A program made the position numbers and the translations under genes. Positions 1-5,489 of a DNA stretch of 7,105 nt are shown here, one piece after another. The DNA comes from Spirochaetales bacterium (lineage in GTDB: Bacteria; Spirochaetota; Spirochaetia; DSM-27196; PWMO01): NCBI GenBank assembly GCA_007130025.1, contig SLTF01000205.1, positions 1 to 7,105 of the forward strand, written 5' to 3'. Positions within the stretch are counted from its first letter, which is position 1. Each line of letters begins with the position of its first letter. The notes beneath the pieces were generated by a model. That model saw nothing but the letters and a program-made list of their open reading frames with translations. It searched no databases and was not told the DNA's origin.

Positions 1-108
1 CTTGCGTTTCAACACCTTGATTTCTCATCCGCTTCGGCGGTGATGATCATACTTCTGGTTTTCAACGTACTGATAAGCGCAGCATCGCTCCGCGCCTCAA
101 AGGTGTAG
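1..108 (+). CDS. ABC sugar transporter permease, MalF/UgpA type, C-terminal end only
   Basis: Frame 1 is open from the window edge to a TAG at 106-108 and encodes 35 residues ending in SLRASKV. The stretch has the form of the last transmembrane helix of a MalF/UgpA-type sugar permease: a short amphipathic lead (FQHLDFSSASA), about 18 hydrophobic residues (VMIILLVFNVLISAASL) and a short basic tail. The protein would sit in the cytoplasmic membrane as one half of the transport channel. Its stop lies 2 nt before the ATG of the next gene, a typical MalG-type partner, and this adjacency is the main support for the call. The 5' part, and presumably the solute-binding protein gene, lie outside the window. 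Confidence 0.75.
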   Translation, partial: LAFQHLDFSSASAVMIILLVFNVLISAASLRASKV

Positions 109-110
109 GT

Positions 111-953
111 ATGAGTGTCTCAGGCAAGATGACCGCAAAAAAATGGCTCGCGTGGGTACCGTTTCTCATCTTTCTGGTATGGACGCTGCTTCCGCTTCTG
201 TGGAGCTTTTCTTCCACGTTCAAGACACCTCTGGAGATCTACCAGCGTCCGCCGTCATTCCTCCCCAACGCTTTTCTGGTAGACAGCTATCGTGCAGTGT
301 TTCAATTCCCGAACTTTTTCACCTATCTGATGAACAGCGTCCTGCTCGCTATCGGGTCCACCCTCATGGCGATTGCCGTCAGTTCGCTCGCAGGATACGC
401 ATTTGCCCGGTACGCGTTTCGCTTTCGTCACGTGCTTCTCATGATCGTACTGGTGCCCCGGATCCTCCCGCGCGCCGCACTCGTGGTACCACTGTACCAG
501 CTGTTCGCCCGGATCGGCATCCTTGATACCTACGCAGTGCTCCTAATCAGTTATACGGCAACGGCCGTCCCGCTGGCGACATGGATTCTCGCCGGGTTCT
601 TCAAGGGAATCCCGGAATCACTGGAAGAATCGGCTCGACTCGATGGCGCCGGGTTGATTGCGATCCTCTTTCGAATCGTCCTGCCGGTCGCGCTCCCCGG
701 ACTGATCACGGTGATCGTCGTTTCGGCCGTGCAGTCGTGGAACGAGTTCCCGTTTGTCCTTGCTTTCACCAACTCACCGCGACTTCGGACCCTTCCCTAC
801 CAGCTGTACCTGCTTCGGGATACCCTCGGAATCGAAGACTGGCCGCTGATCAACGCCTTTTCGATCGTAACGATCGTTCCCATCGTGACAGTCTACCTGG
901 TGTTTCAGAACCGCGTCATCAACGGGCTGGTGGGGGGGTCTACCAAGGGATAG
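111..953 (+). CDS. ABC sugar transporter permease, MalG/UgpE type (carbohydrate uptake family 1)
   Basis: This 280-residue protein has the usual length of a MalG-type inner-membrane permease, which pairs with a MalF-type subunit and an ATPase to import sugars delivered by a binding protein. Six hydrophobic segments can be placed at about residues 12-33, 70-96, 107-131, 139-163, 183-207 and 247-268. The cytoplasmic EAA loop that docks the ATPase is clear at 172-197: EESARLDGA, then a LP pair at 191-192 and PG at 196-197. The C-terminus FQNRVINGLVGGSTKG matches the usual MalG ending. The ATG at 111 has AAAGG about 8 nt upstream and follows the upstream stop by 2 nt, so the two permeases are probably translationally coupled. 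No ATPase gene is present; such systems often share one encoded elsewhere. The substrate cannot be deduced from the permease, but the neighbouring kinase and epimerase point to a sugar or sugar derivative. Confidence 0.93.
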   Translation: MSVSGKMTAKKWLAWVPFLIFLVWTLLPLLWSFSSTFKTPLEIYQRPPSFLPNAFLVDSYRAVFQFPNFFTYLMNSVLLAIGSTLMAIAVSSLAGYAFARYAFRFRHVLLMIVLVPRILPRAALVVPLYQLFARIGILDTYAVLLISYTATAVPLATWILAGFFKGIPESLEESARLDGAGLIAILFRIVLPVALPGLITVIVVSAVQSWNEFPFVLAFTNSPRLRTLPYQLYLLRDTLGIEDWPLINAFSIVTIVPIVTVYLVFQNRVINGLVGGSTKG

Positions 954-1009
954 CGGTTTTCTGCCCCACGTGCCGACTCCGCGGGAACCGGATCTGAGCG
1001 ATCAGAGGG
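954..1009. other. Short convergent intergenic gap with a small hairpin
   Basis: This gap separates the permease stop from the stop of the minus-strand kinase. It contains one small inverted repeat, TCTGA-GCGA-TCAGA at 993-1006: a 5-bp stem closed by a GNRA-type tetraloop. It has no following T-run on either strand, so it is not a convincing intrinsic terminator. How the two converging transcripts end is not evident. Confidence 0.4.
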
Positions 1010-2524
1010 TCATTCCATCGAACACAGCGCGTGATTGATGTCGCGAAGTTTCGGATAGATATCTGCGTAGACTTCGCGCAACCGGTTGTAGGTTGCGCGA
1101 TTCTTCTCGCTGGGCTGGAAGCGCTGCTGCAACCGAAACGTTGATCGTGATGCATCGACCATGTCGCGATACACGCCTGTTCCTACTCCCGCGAGCATCG
1201 CGGCGCCAAGCGCCGTCGACTCGCTGACGTCAGGAATATTCACGGTCAATCCGGTCACGTCCGCCTTTAGCTGTTGCCAGAAGTGATTTCGCGCGCCGCC
1301 TCCGACGGTGTGCAATGCGGTCACTCGTGCACCAAAACTCGTCTCGACGGCATCAAGCAGATTTCGAAGCTCCAGGCAAAGCCCTTCAAACACGGCGCGT
1401 ACCAGATGGGCTCGGGAGTGATCGGCGCATAGTCCGACGAAGGCGCCTCGTGCACCGGGATCCCAGATGGGGGCCCCGGCGCCAAGAAGGTGCGGCACGA
1501 AACAGAGCCCGTTACACCCGGGGGGGATCGATCGCGCAGCCTCGATCAGTCCAAGGTACCCCTCCGGCGAACCTTTTGTGCTCTCCGTCCAGATGCTGCG
1601 AAGCACCCATTCCACGGAAGCACCCGACGCGAGAATCCCTCCCATCGTTGCGTACCGGGAGGGATCGAGAAAAAAGCCAACCCGCATGCCGTTCGGCCGG
1701 CGCGGACGGGGCTTGTCCGGCGGCAGCAGGGTCATGATGCTCTCCACGGTTCCCGACGAGTCGAGTACCACGTCGTCGATCAGTGCCCCCGCCGCAAGAA
1801 AGGCGCAGTGATGGTCGTGCCCGCCCATCACCACCGGTGTTCCCTGCGACAGACCGGTCTCTCGCGCTGCAACCGCAGTCACGCCGCCGAGCATTGTCCC
1901 CGCGGCAAGAATCGGCGGAAAAAGTGATGTCGACAGGCCCATCGCTTCGAGAACCTCGGACGACCACCGCCGCCCGTCGAGCTCGTACGCCAGTGTGCGA
2001 GAAGCCTGGCTGTAATCGGTCGCGATCTCACCGGTAAGTCGGTAGTTGACGTAATCGGCGATCGGAAGCCACGTAGTGACCCTGGTGTACCGTTCGGGTT
2101 CGTTGTCCCGGATCCAGGCGATCTTGGGGACGGAAAAAATGGGGTTCGGATCGAGGCCGGTGAGCTCGTAGAGACGACCGGGTCCGATCAGTTGATCCAT
2201 CTGTTGGGCCTGGGATGCCGTACGCGGATCGTACCACGGTATCGCGGGATACACCGGCATTCCCGTTGCGTCGAGAGGAACCCCCGTTTCGGTCATACTA
2301 CTGACGGAAAGCGCTGTCACCCCAGGGATCTGATACCGTTGTGACAGTTGCATCAGCAGGGTACACACCATCTTCCACAGCTCTTCAGGATCGTAGTATT
2401 GACCATTATGGTCGTTGTGAACTGCGGCAGGAGTATCCACAGAGCCAATCAGTCGTCCGTCCGGATGAAAAGCGGCGACCTTCCAATTCGTCGTTCCAAT
2501 GTCAACGGCGACGAGCGTCTCCAT
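1010..2524 (-). CDS. FGGY-family carbohydrate kinase (fuculokinase/xylulokinase/gluconokinase-like)
   Basis: This cytoplasmic ATP-dependent sugar or sugar-acid kinase has 504 residues, normal for the FGGY family. Numbering from the ATG at 2524, the N-terminal phosphate loop is DIGTT at 8-12. The substrate-side segment SMTETG lies at 76-81 and WYDPR at 97-101. The catalytic aspartate is D237 in GGHDHHC, followed by SSGT at 256-259. The C-terminal domain shows WDPGARG at 354-360 and the adenosine-binding GGGARN at 408-413, with AD at 421-422. The GHDH form of the catalytic motif recalls fuculokinase (GHDT in FucK) more than xylulokinase (GGDN). The position where many family members have GERTP reads GAGAP here. 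An in-frame GTG at 2537-2539 would add five residues; the ATG is preferred because it puts DIGTT at the usual distance from the N-terminus, although neither start has a good ribosome site. It lies 34 nt after the LarA-like gene, in the same operon. The substrate is unknown. Confidence 0.9.
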   Translation of the reverse strand: METLVAVDIGTTNWKVAAFHPDGRLIGSVDTPAAVHNDHNGQYYDPEELWKMVCTLLMQLSQRYQIPGVTALSVSSMTETGVPLDATGMPVYPAIPWYDPRTASQAQQMDQLIGPGRLYELTGLDPNPIFSVPKIAWIRDNEPERYTRVTTWLPIADYVNYRLTGEIATDYSQASRTLAYELDGRRWSSEVLEAMGLSTSLFPPILAAGTMLGGVTAVAARETGLSQGTPVVMGGHDHHCAFLAAGALIDDVVLDSSGTVESIMTLLPPDKPRPRRPNGMRVGFFLDPSRYATMGGILASGASVEWVLRSIWTESTKGSPEGYLGLIEAARSIPPGCNGLCFVPHLLGAGAPIWDPGARGAFVGLCADHSRAHLVRAVFEGLCLELRNLLDAVETSFGARVTALHTVGGGARNHFWQQLKADVTGLTVNIPDVSESTALGAAMLAGVGTGVYRDMVDASRSTFRLQQRFQPSEKNRATYNRLREVYADIYPKLRDINHALCSME

Positions 2525-2558
2525 ATTCACAGCCCGCACTCGGATACCGAGACGTCGG

Positions 2559-4007
2559 TCATGCCAGTTCCGGTTGCTTCATCGTCAGATGAACAGCGGC
2601 CGTTCGAAATGTTCGTGGAAGTGCGAGAACCGTGGGTGATGAGCCAACGAATCGCTTCTTCGCGTCTTCGAGGGCTTCCTCGAAGGTCGCTCGTGTCTGC
2701 ATCCCCATTGCCCGTGCGTACCCAGGTTCATAAGCCCCCACAAGGTAGATCGCCGCGCAGTGCAGTTCGGCGATATGGCCGCAGCTCACCATGGAAAACG
2801 CGTGGTACGGATGGTACCCGTAGTTGAACCGATACCGCTTGATGAACTCCTCGTTCGCACAGAAATATTCTCCGTGTTCAGCGAGGTCCGGCAGCGTATA
2901 GTGATAATCGCGCTGGTAGAGTTCAAACAGTTCACGGTATCCCGTGAACTCTTCGTCGTGAAAGTACCCGTTGCAAATCGACGAGCAGATAACCACGCTT
3001 CGCTCCGACAGCACTCGTCGATGGCGGATGACATTGGCAGCGATCGCCTGCAGGATCAGAATGGGATTGGTTCCGTGACCGTTGCCGTAGTGGAACGCCT
3101 GCGGCATTCCAAATACCATCACATCGAAGGGCTCTTCCGCCCACGGGACATAGGTGCGTCTGTCGGCAACCTCCCAGGATACCGGCTGCATCGCGACACC
3201 GTGCCCCGCGAACACGGCAATTTGTCGCGCGTTGGTATCGAGTACTGCGTCAACAAGGAAAAACGGTTTCCCCATCTGCGACTCCATGTGCTGTCCGATG
3301 GCGTCAAACTTTCGCCGCATGAGGCTTGTCGAGTTCACCGGGGTAAAATCCGCACGGTGCATCACGTCCGGCACATGGTGAGCCGAAATCGTTCGCCAGT
3401 GGGTGATTCCGGTCGCCACGTGTTTGTATCCGCCGGAGTATCCTCCGTAGGGGTTCCCCATGGTATGTCCCACTGCGATCGTCAGATCGGCTTCAAACGC
3501 CGTCTTATTCATAATGACGTGATCGTTCAGTTCATCGTGGCCAAGGTCGACCAGATTCTCCCAGTCTTCCGAATCGTGATTCTTGATTTGATTCGACCAC
3601 CAGAATTGATCGAACACGCGATCGCCAAGAATCGCCCGGATTTCGTTTTTGGTGTTCTTGCGGTGCAGACCGTTGGAGCAGATCAGCGTGATGTCCTGGG
3701 GACGGACGCCGGCAGCGTAGCACTCGTCGAGCAGAATCGGAATCGCCACCTTGCGATGGCTCGTATCCTGAAAGCCGCCTTTCACGCGATCGGGAAACAC
3801 AATACAGACACGGGAGTCTGGACCCACCAGATCCTGAATCGGCTTCATGCCGATGGGACTTCGAATCGATCGCCGGGTTGCTTCCTCGATCTGGTCATCA
3901 GGAATGCACGGGGGATCCGCCACGGTATCTCCAGGGACGAAAACCCGAGTCGAGTCGGGAAGCTCTGCACTCATCATCCCCTGCCCGTACTCAAAATCAA
4001 TGTTCAT
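2559..4007 (-). CDS. LarA-family nickel-dependent 2-hydroxyacid racemase/epimerase-like protein (DUF2088)
   Basis: LarA-family enzymes use a nickel-pincer nucleotide cofactor to invert the C2 hydroxyl of 2-hydroxyacids; known members act on lactate, malate and sugar acids such as gluconate. This 482-residue cytoplasmic protein is longer than lactate racemase (about 424). Numbered from the ATG at 4007, it has GLHR with H115, GH with H181, GGYSGGYK with K195, and HH at 210-211. From published LarA as I recall it, the catalytic histidines are 108 and 174, the cofactor-bound lysine 184 and the nickel-binding histidine 200. The spacings agree: 66 between the first two histidines, 16 between lysine and H211. 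The canonical DxTR segment appears as DRVK at 73-76. The C-terminal half has a histidine/tyrosine-rich stretch around residues 396-402. It is the first gene of the operon with the FGGY kinase, so a sugar-acid substrate is inferred. No cofactor-making larB, larC or larE gene is in the window. A GTG at 4011-4013 is a less likely start because it overlaps the ribosome site. Confidence 0.85.
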   Translation of the reverse strand: MNIDFEYGQGMMSAELPDSTRVFVPGDTVADPPCIPDDQIEEATRRSIRSPIGMKPIQDLVGPDSRVCIVFPDRVKGGFQDTSHRKVAIPILLDECYAAGVRPQDITLICSNGLHRKNTKNEIRAILGDRVFDQFWWSNQIKNHDSEDWENLVDLGHDELNDHVIMNKTAFEADLTIAVGHTMGNPYGGYSGGYKHVATGITHWRTISAHHVPDVMHRADFTPVNSTSLMRRKFDAIGQHMESQMGKPFFLVDAVLDTNARQIAVFAGHGVAMQPVSWEVADRRTYVPWAEEPFDVMVFGMPQAFHYGNGHGTNPILILQAIAANVIRHRRVLSERSVVICSSICNGYFHDEEFTGYRELFELYQRDYHYTLPDLAEHGEYFCANEEFIKRYRFNYGYHPYHAFSMVSCGHIAELHCAAIYLVGAYEPGYARAMGMQTRATFEEALEDAKKRFVGSSPTVLALPRTFRTAAVHLTMKQPELA

Positions 4008-4012
4008 GTTCA

Positions 4013-4019
4013 CTCCCTT
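4013..4019 (-). promoter_or_regulatory. Ribosome binding site deciding the LarA-like start
   Basis: On the minus strand AAGGGAG stands 5 nt before the ATG at 4005-4007. It overlaps the alternative in-frame GTG at 4011-4013, so the ATG is the likelier start. It is the best Shine-Dalgarno sequence among the genes here. Confidence 0.75.
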
Positions 4020-4037
4020 TATTTTCGTCGCCCTACG

Positions 4038-4066
4038 ATGTTAGCATGCCCGAAGAATGCGGTCAA
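4038..4066 (-). promoter_or_regulatory. Sigma-70-type promoter of the LarA-like/kinase operon
   Basis: Read on the minus strand, TTGACC (4061-4066) is followed by a 17-nt spacer and TAACAT (4038-4043), with TGC directly upstream of the -10 as in extended -10 promoters. Transcription would begin near 4031, giving a leader of about 24 nt that contains the ribosome site. The arrangement closely matches the promoter before the TIM-like gene. Confidence 0.65.
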
Positions 4067-4088
4067 CGTCGAGTACGTGGACCTACGT
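4066..4088. repeat. Three ACGT motifs spaced 9 and 10 bp apart, upstream of the operon -35
   Basis: ACGT occurs at 4066-4069, 4075-4078 and 4085-4088, roughly one helical turn apart and beginning at the edge of the operon -35 box. The motif is self-complementary, so the three copies could present the same face to a regulator. Four-base motifs are common, so this is only a candidate binding region. Confidence 0.3.
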
Positions 4089-4092
4089 TCAA

Positions 4093-4111
4093 GGAACAGG
4101 CATCGTGTTCC
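4093..4111. promoter_or_regulatory. Inverted repeat GGAACA-N7-TGTTCC, candidate operator
   Basis: Two perfect 6-bp arms separated by 7 nt lie between the divergent promoters, about 27 bp upstream of the operon -35 and 12 bp upstream of the regulator -35. The 6-N7-6 geometry is the same as that of the repeat at 5468-5486, but the arm sequences differ. By length alone one such repeat in a 190-bp region could be chance; its position is the reason to list it. Confidence 0.35.
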
Positions 4112-4122
4112 GATTCCAGGGC

Positions 4123-4151
4123 TTGGGCTTAAACGGTATTCCGGGTAGAAT
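4123..4151 (+). promoter_or_regulatory. Candidate promoter of the ROK regulator
   Basis: TTGGGC (4123-4128), 17 nt, then TAGAAT (4146-4151). The -10 matches the consensus at five of six positions and the -35 at three. Transcription would start near 4158, about 40 nt before the regulator ATG. The weak -35 and the overlapping inverted repeat fit a low-level, autoregulated promoter. Confidence 0.5.
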
Positions 4152-4156
4152 GCCGT
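4133..4156. promoter_or_regulatory. Inverted repeat over the regulator -10, candidate autoregulatory operator
   Basis: ACGGTATTC at 4133-4141 and GAATGCCGT at 4148-4156 form 9-bp arms around a 6-nt spacer, with one DNA mismatch (in plus-strand RNA this would be a G-U pair). The right arm contains part of the proposed -10 of the ROK gene. Since the repeat lies mostly upstream of the likely transcription start, a protein-binding site is more probable than an RNA hairpin. No T-run follows, so it is not a terminator. Confidence 0.45.
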
Positions 4157-4197
4157 CACGGAAAGGTAGTTCGTAGTTCTTCGCACACGGATACACC

Positions 4198-5403
4198 ATG
4201 GAACGGATTGAACTAACAGAAAACCAGCGATGCGTACTCACGCTCCTACAGAAGATGGGACCGCTGTCGAAGGGCGATCTTGCCGAGCGCGGAGCCATGG
4301 GGTGGGCAACCGCCGTAAAGGTCATCAGTCAGCTGAGTGAGCAAGGGATGGTTGACCGTCTCGGCACCGTCCGTGGAGATCCAAGAAAGAAAGGTAAGCG
4401 AGCGTATCTGTACGGGCTGAGTCACGACTTGCCTTTGGCGATTGGCGTCGACGTTGAGTACCGCACCACCTCTATGGTACTCACGAATCTCCATGGCGAC
4501 ATTCTCGCGCACGCAACGACGGCCACCATCGCGCCATCATCTGACACCGAGGTCTGGCGGTTCCTCGCCGAAACGATCGGGTCGTTTCTTCGTGACCATT
4601 GCGAGGGGCGAGCCGTTCACGGTGTCGGAATCGGTGTTCCGATGATCGGATTCTTGTCTCATTCGCAAGTTGATAACTTGCGGTCGATGCGCGATCTGGA
4701 AATCACGCTCAGCGCACAGTTGGCGCTCCCGGTGAGCGTGCGTGACAATACGAAAAGCTACGCACTCTTTGAACAGTGGCGCAATTCGTCGTTTGAGTCT
4801 GATGATTTCATCTTTGTCTCCATTCGAACCGGTATCGGAACCGGCGTATTTTACCACGGAGAGCTTTACCTCGGCGGAACAGGCCTTCCAGGCGAAATCG
4901 GGCATATCCAGACCGTCGATTCCGGGGGCCTACCGTGTCGATGCGGCAAACAAGGATGCATGGAGACGGTAGTCGGCCAAAGAAACCTGTATCGCGCCTA
5001 CTGCCAGGAAGTTCTCCACGACGAAGCTCTCGCACAACAGTCCGAGCAGGCTGGGCAGGAAGTGCTGTCCGAAGCGCTGTTCGACTTATTCCGCCGAGCT
5101 CGAGCCGGTGAGACGGGATCACGTGAGATTGTTTGCCGGGCAGCGGATCACCTTGGGCGTAGCCTCGCGTCCGCGATTCTGGTCCTTGATATCTCCAACA
5201 TCATCATCAGCGGTCATTTTGGTGACGATGGCGTACTGATTGAAGACCTGCTACGCACCAATCTCTCGGCAAAACTCCTGCGAGGCTCGTCGTTCTCAGT
5301 ACGGTACGTGCCGTTCGATCACCTTGGGCACGTTCGGGGCGCGGCACTGCTCGTTCTGAAGGATTTTCTCATCGATATACGGTCGAATCACGAACATGGA
5401 TAG
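4198..5403 (+). CDS. ROK-family transcriptional regulator (winged helix plus sugar-binding ROK domain)
   Basis: A 401-residue sugar-responsive repressor of the NagC/Mlc/XylR type. Residues about 5-72 form a winged helix-turn-helix (LTENQRCVLTLL, then LSKGDLAERG and the recognition-helix region up to about 50). A ROK domain follows from about residue 80. It shows D183-N184, G212-x-G-T-G216, the sugar-contacting ExGH-type motif E233-I-G-H236, and the structural zinc motif C247-x-C-G-x-x-G-C254-x-E. The N-terminal kinase phosphate loop, usually DxGGTK, reads DVEYRTT here, so sugar kinase activity is unlikely while sugar binding is probably kept. The ATG at 4198 is preceded by only a weak GGA ribosome site; an in-frame TAG at 4174-4176 excludes a much earlier start. 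It is divergent from the LarA-like/kinase operon and upstream of the TIM-like gene, the usual place for a local regulator. The effector is unknown; a sugar or sugar phosphate of this pathway is the natural guess. Confidence 0.93.
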   Translation: MERIELTENQRCVLTLLQKMGPLSKGDLAERGAMGWATAVKVISQLSEQGMVDRLGTVRGDPRKKGKRAYLYGLSHDLPLAIGVDVEYRTTSMVLTNLHGDILAHATTATIAPSSDTEVWRFLAETIGSFLRDHCEGRAVHGVGIGVPMIGFLSHSQVDNLRSMRDLEITLSAQLALPVSVRDNTKSYALFEQWRNSSFESDDFIFVSIRTGIGTGVFYHGELYLGGTGLPGEIGHIQTVDSGGLPCRCGKQGCMETVVGQRNLYRAYCQEVLHDEALAQQSEQAGQEVLSEALFDLFRRARAGETGSREIVCRAADHLGRSLASAILVLDISNIIISGHFGDDGVLIEDLLRTNLSAKLLRGSSFSVRYVPFDHLGHVRGAALLVLKDFLIDIRSNHEHG

Positions 5404-5444
5404 CTCCGGTAACCGCAGTCCTGCAATCACAATCAGCGCTTCAG

Positions 5445-5457
5445 TGTCAAATTGACA
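5445..5457. promoter_or_regulatory. Perfect palindrome TGTCAA-A-TTGACA covering the -35 of the TIM-like gene
   Basis: Six-base arms with perfect symmetry around one central A. The right arm is itself the consensus -35 box TTGACA, so a protein bound here would block RNA polymerase. This makes it the best placed candidate operator in the window. Binding by the ROK protein encoded just upstream is a guess. Confidence 0.5.
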
Positions 5458-5480
5458 GCAGAACGGGACTGTGCTAACGT
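5452..5480 (+). promoter_or_regulatory. Sigma-70-type promoter of the TIM-like gene
   Basis: A perfect TTGACA (5452-5457), a 17-nt spacer and TAACGT (5475-5480), with TGC immediately before the -10. Transcription should start within about 5-10 nt of the -10, i.e. near 5486-5490, which coincides with or nearly touches the ATG at 5490. It shares spacing, TGC extension and the TAAC core with the promoter at 4038-4066. Confidence 0.6.
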
Positions 5481-5486
5481 CACAGT
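5468..5486. promoter_or_regulatory. Inverted repeat ACTGTG-N7-CACAGT around the -10 of the TIM-like gene
   Basis: Perfect 6-bp arms with a 7-nt spacer that contains most of the -10 box. Its centre is 26 bp from the centre of the palindrome at 5445-5457. The two could be two operator sites or sites for different proteins, since their arm sequences are not alike. Confidence 0.4.
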
Positions 5487-5489
5487 ACG

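Noticed and set aside
947..957. An 11-bp inverted match (GGGATAGCGGT) between this intergenic gap and 6518-6528, raising the idea of flanking repeats.
   Set aside because: Several 11-mer matches are expected by chance in 7 kb compared with itself on either strand, and the match does not extend further.
2537..2539. GTG as the kinase start, giving five extra residues.
   Set aside because: It has no ribosome site and would push the DIGTT loop further from the N-terminus than is usual; the ATG at 2522-2524 fits better, though not decisively.
2539..2551. Small inverted repeat CTCGG-TAT-CCGAG (minus strand) between the LarA-like and kinase genes.
   Set aside because: A 5-bp stem with a 3-nt loop and no T-run is too weak to call a terminator or a regulatory hairpin.
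2760..4148. A 462-codon open frame antisense to the LarA-like gene, running into the control region.
   Set aside because: The opposite strand encodes a recognisable LarA-family protein with correctly spaced active-site residues, a ribosome site and a promoter. The antisense translation shows no family motif and is explained as a mirror of that gene's codon use.
4133..4156. Reading this inverted repeat as an RNA hairpin, riboswitch or terminator.
   Set aside because: Most of it lies upstream of the likely transcription start and no T-run follows; an operator is the simpler reading.
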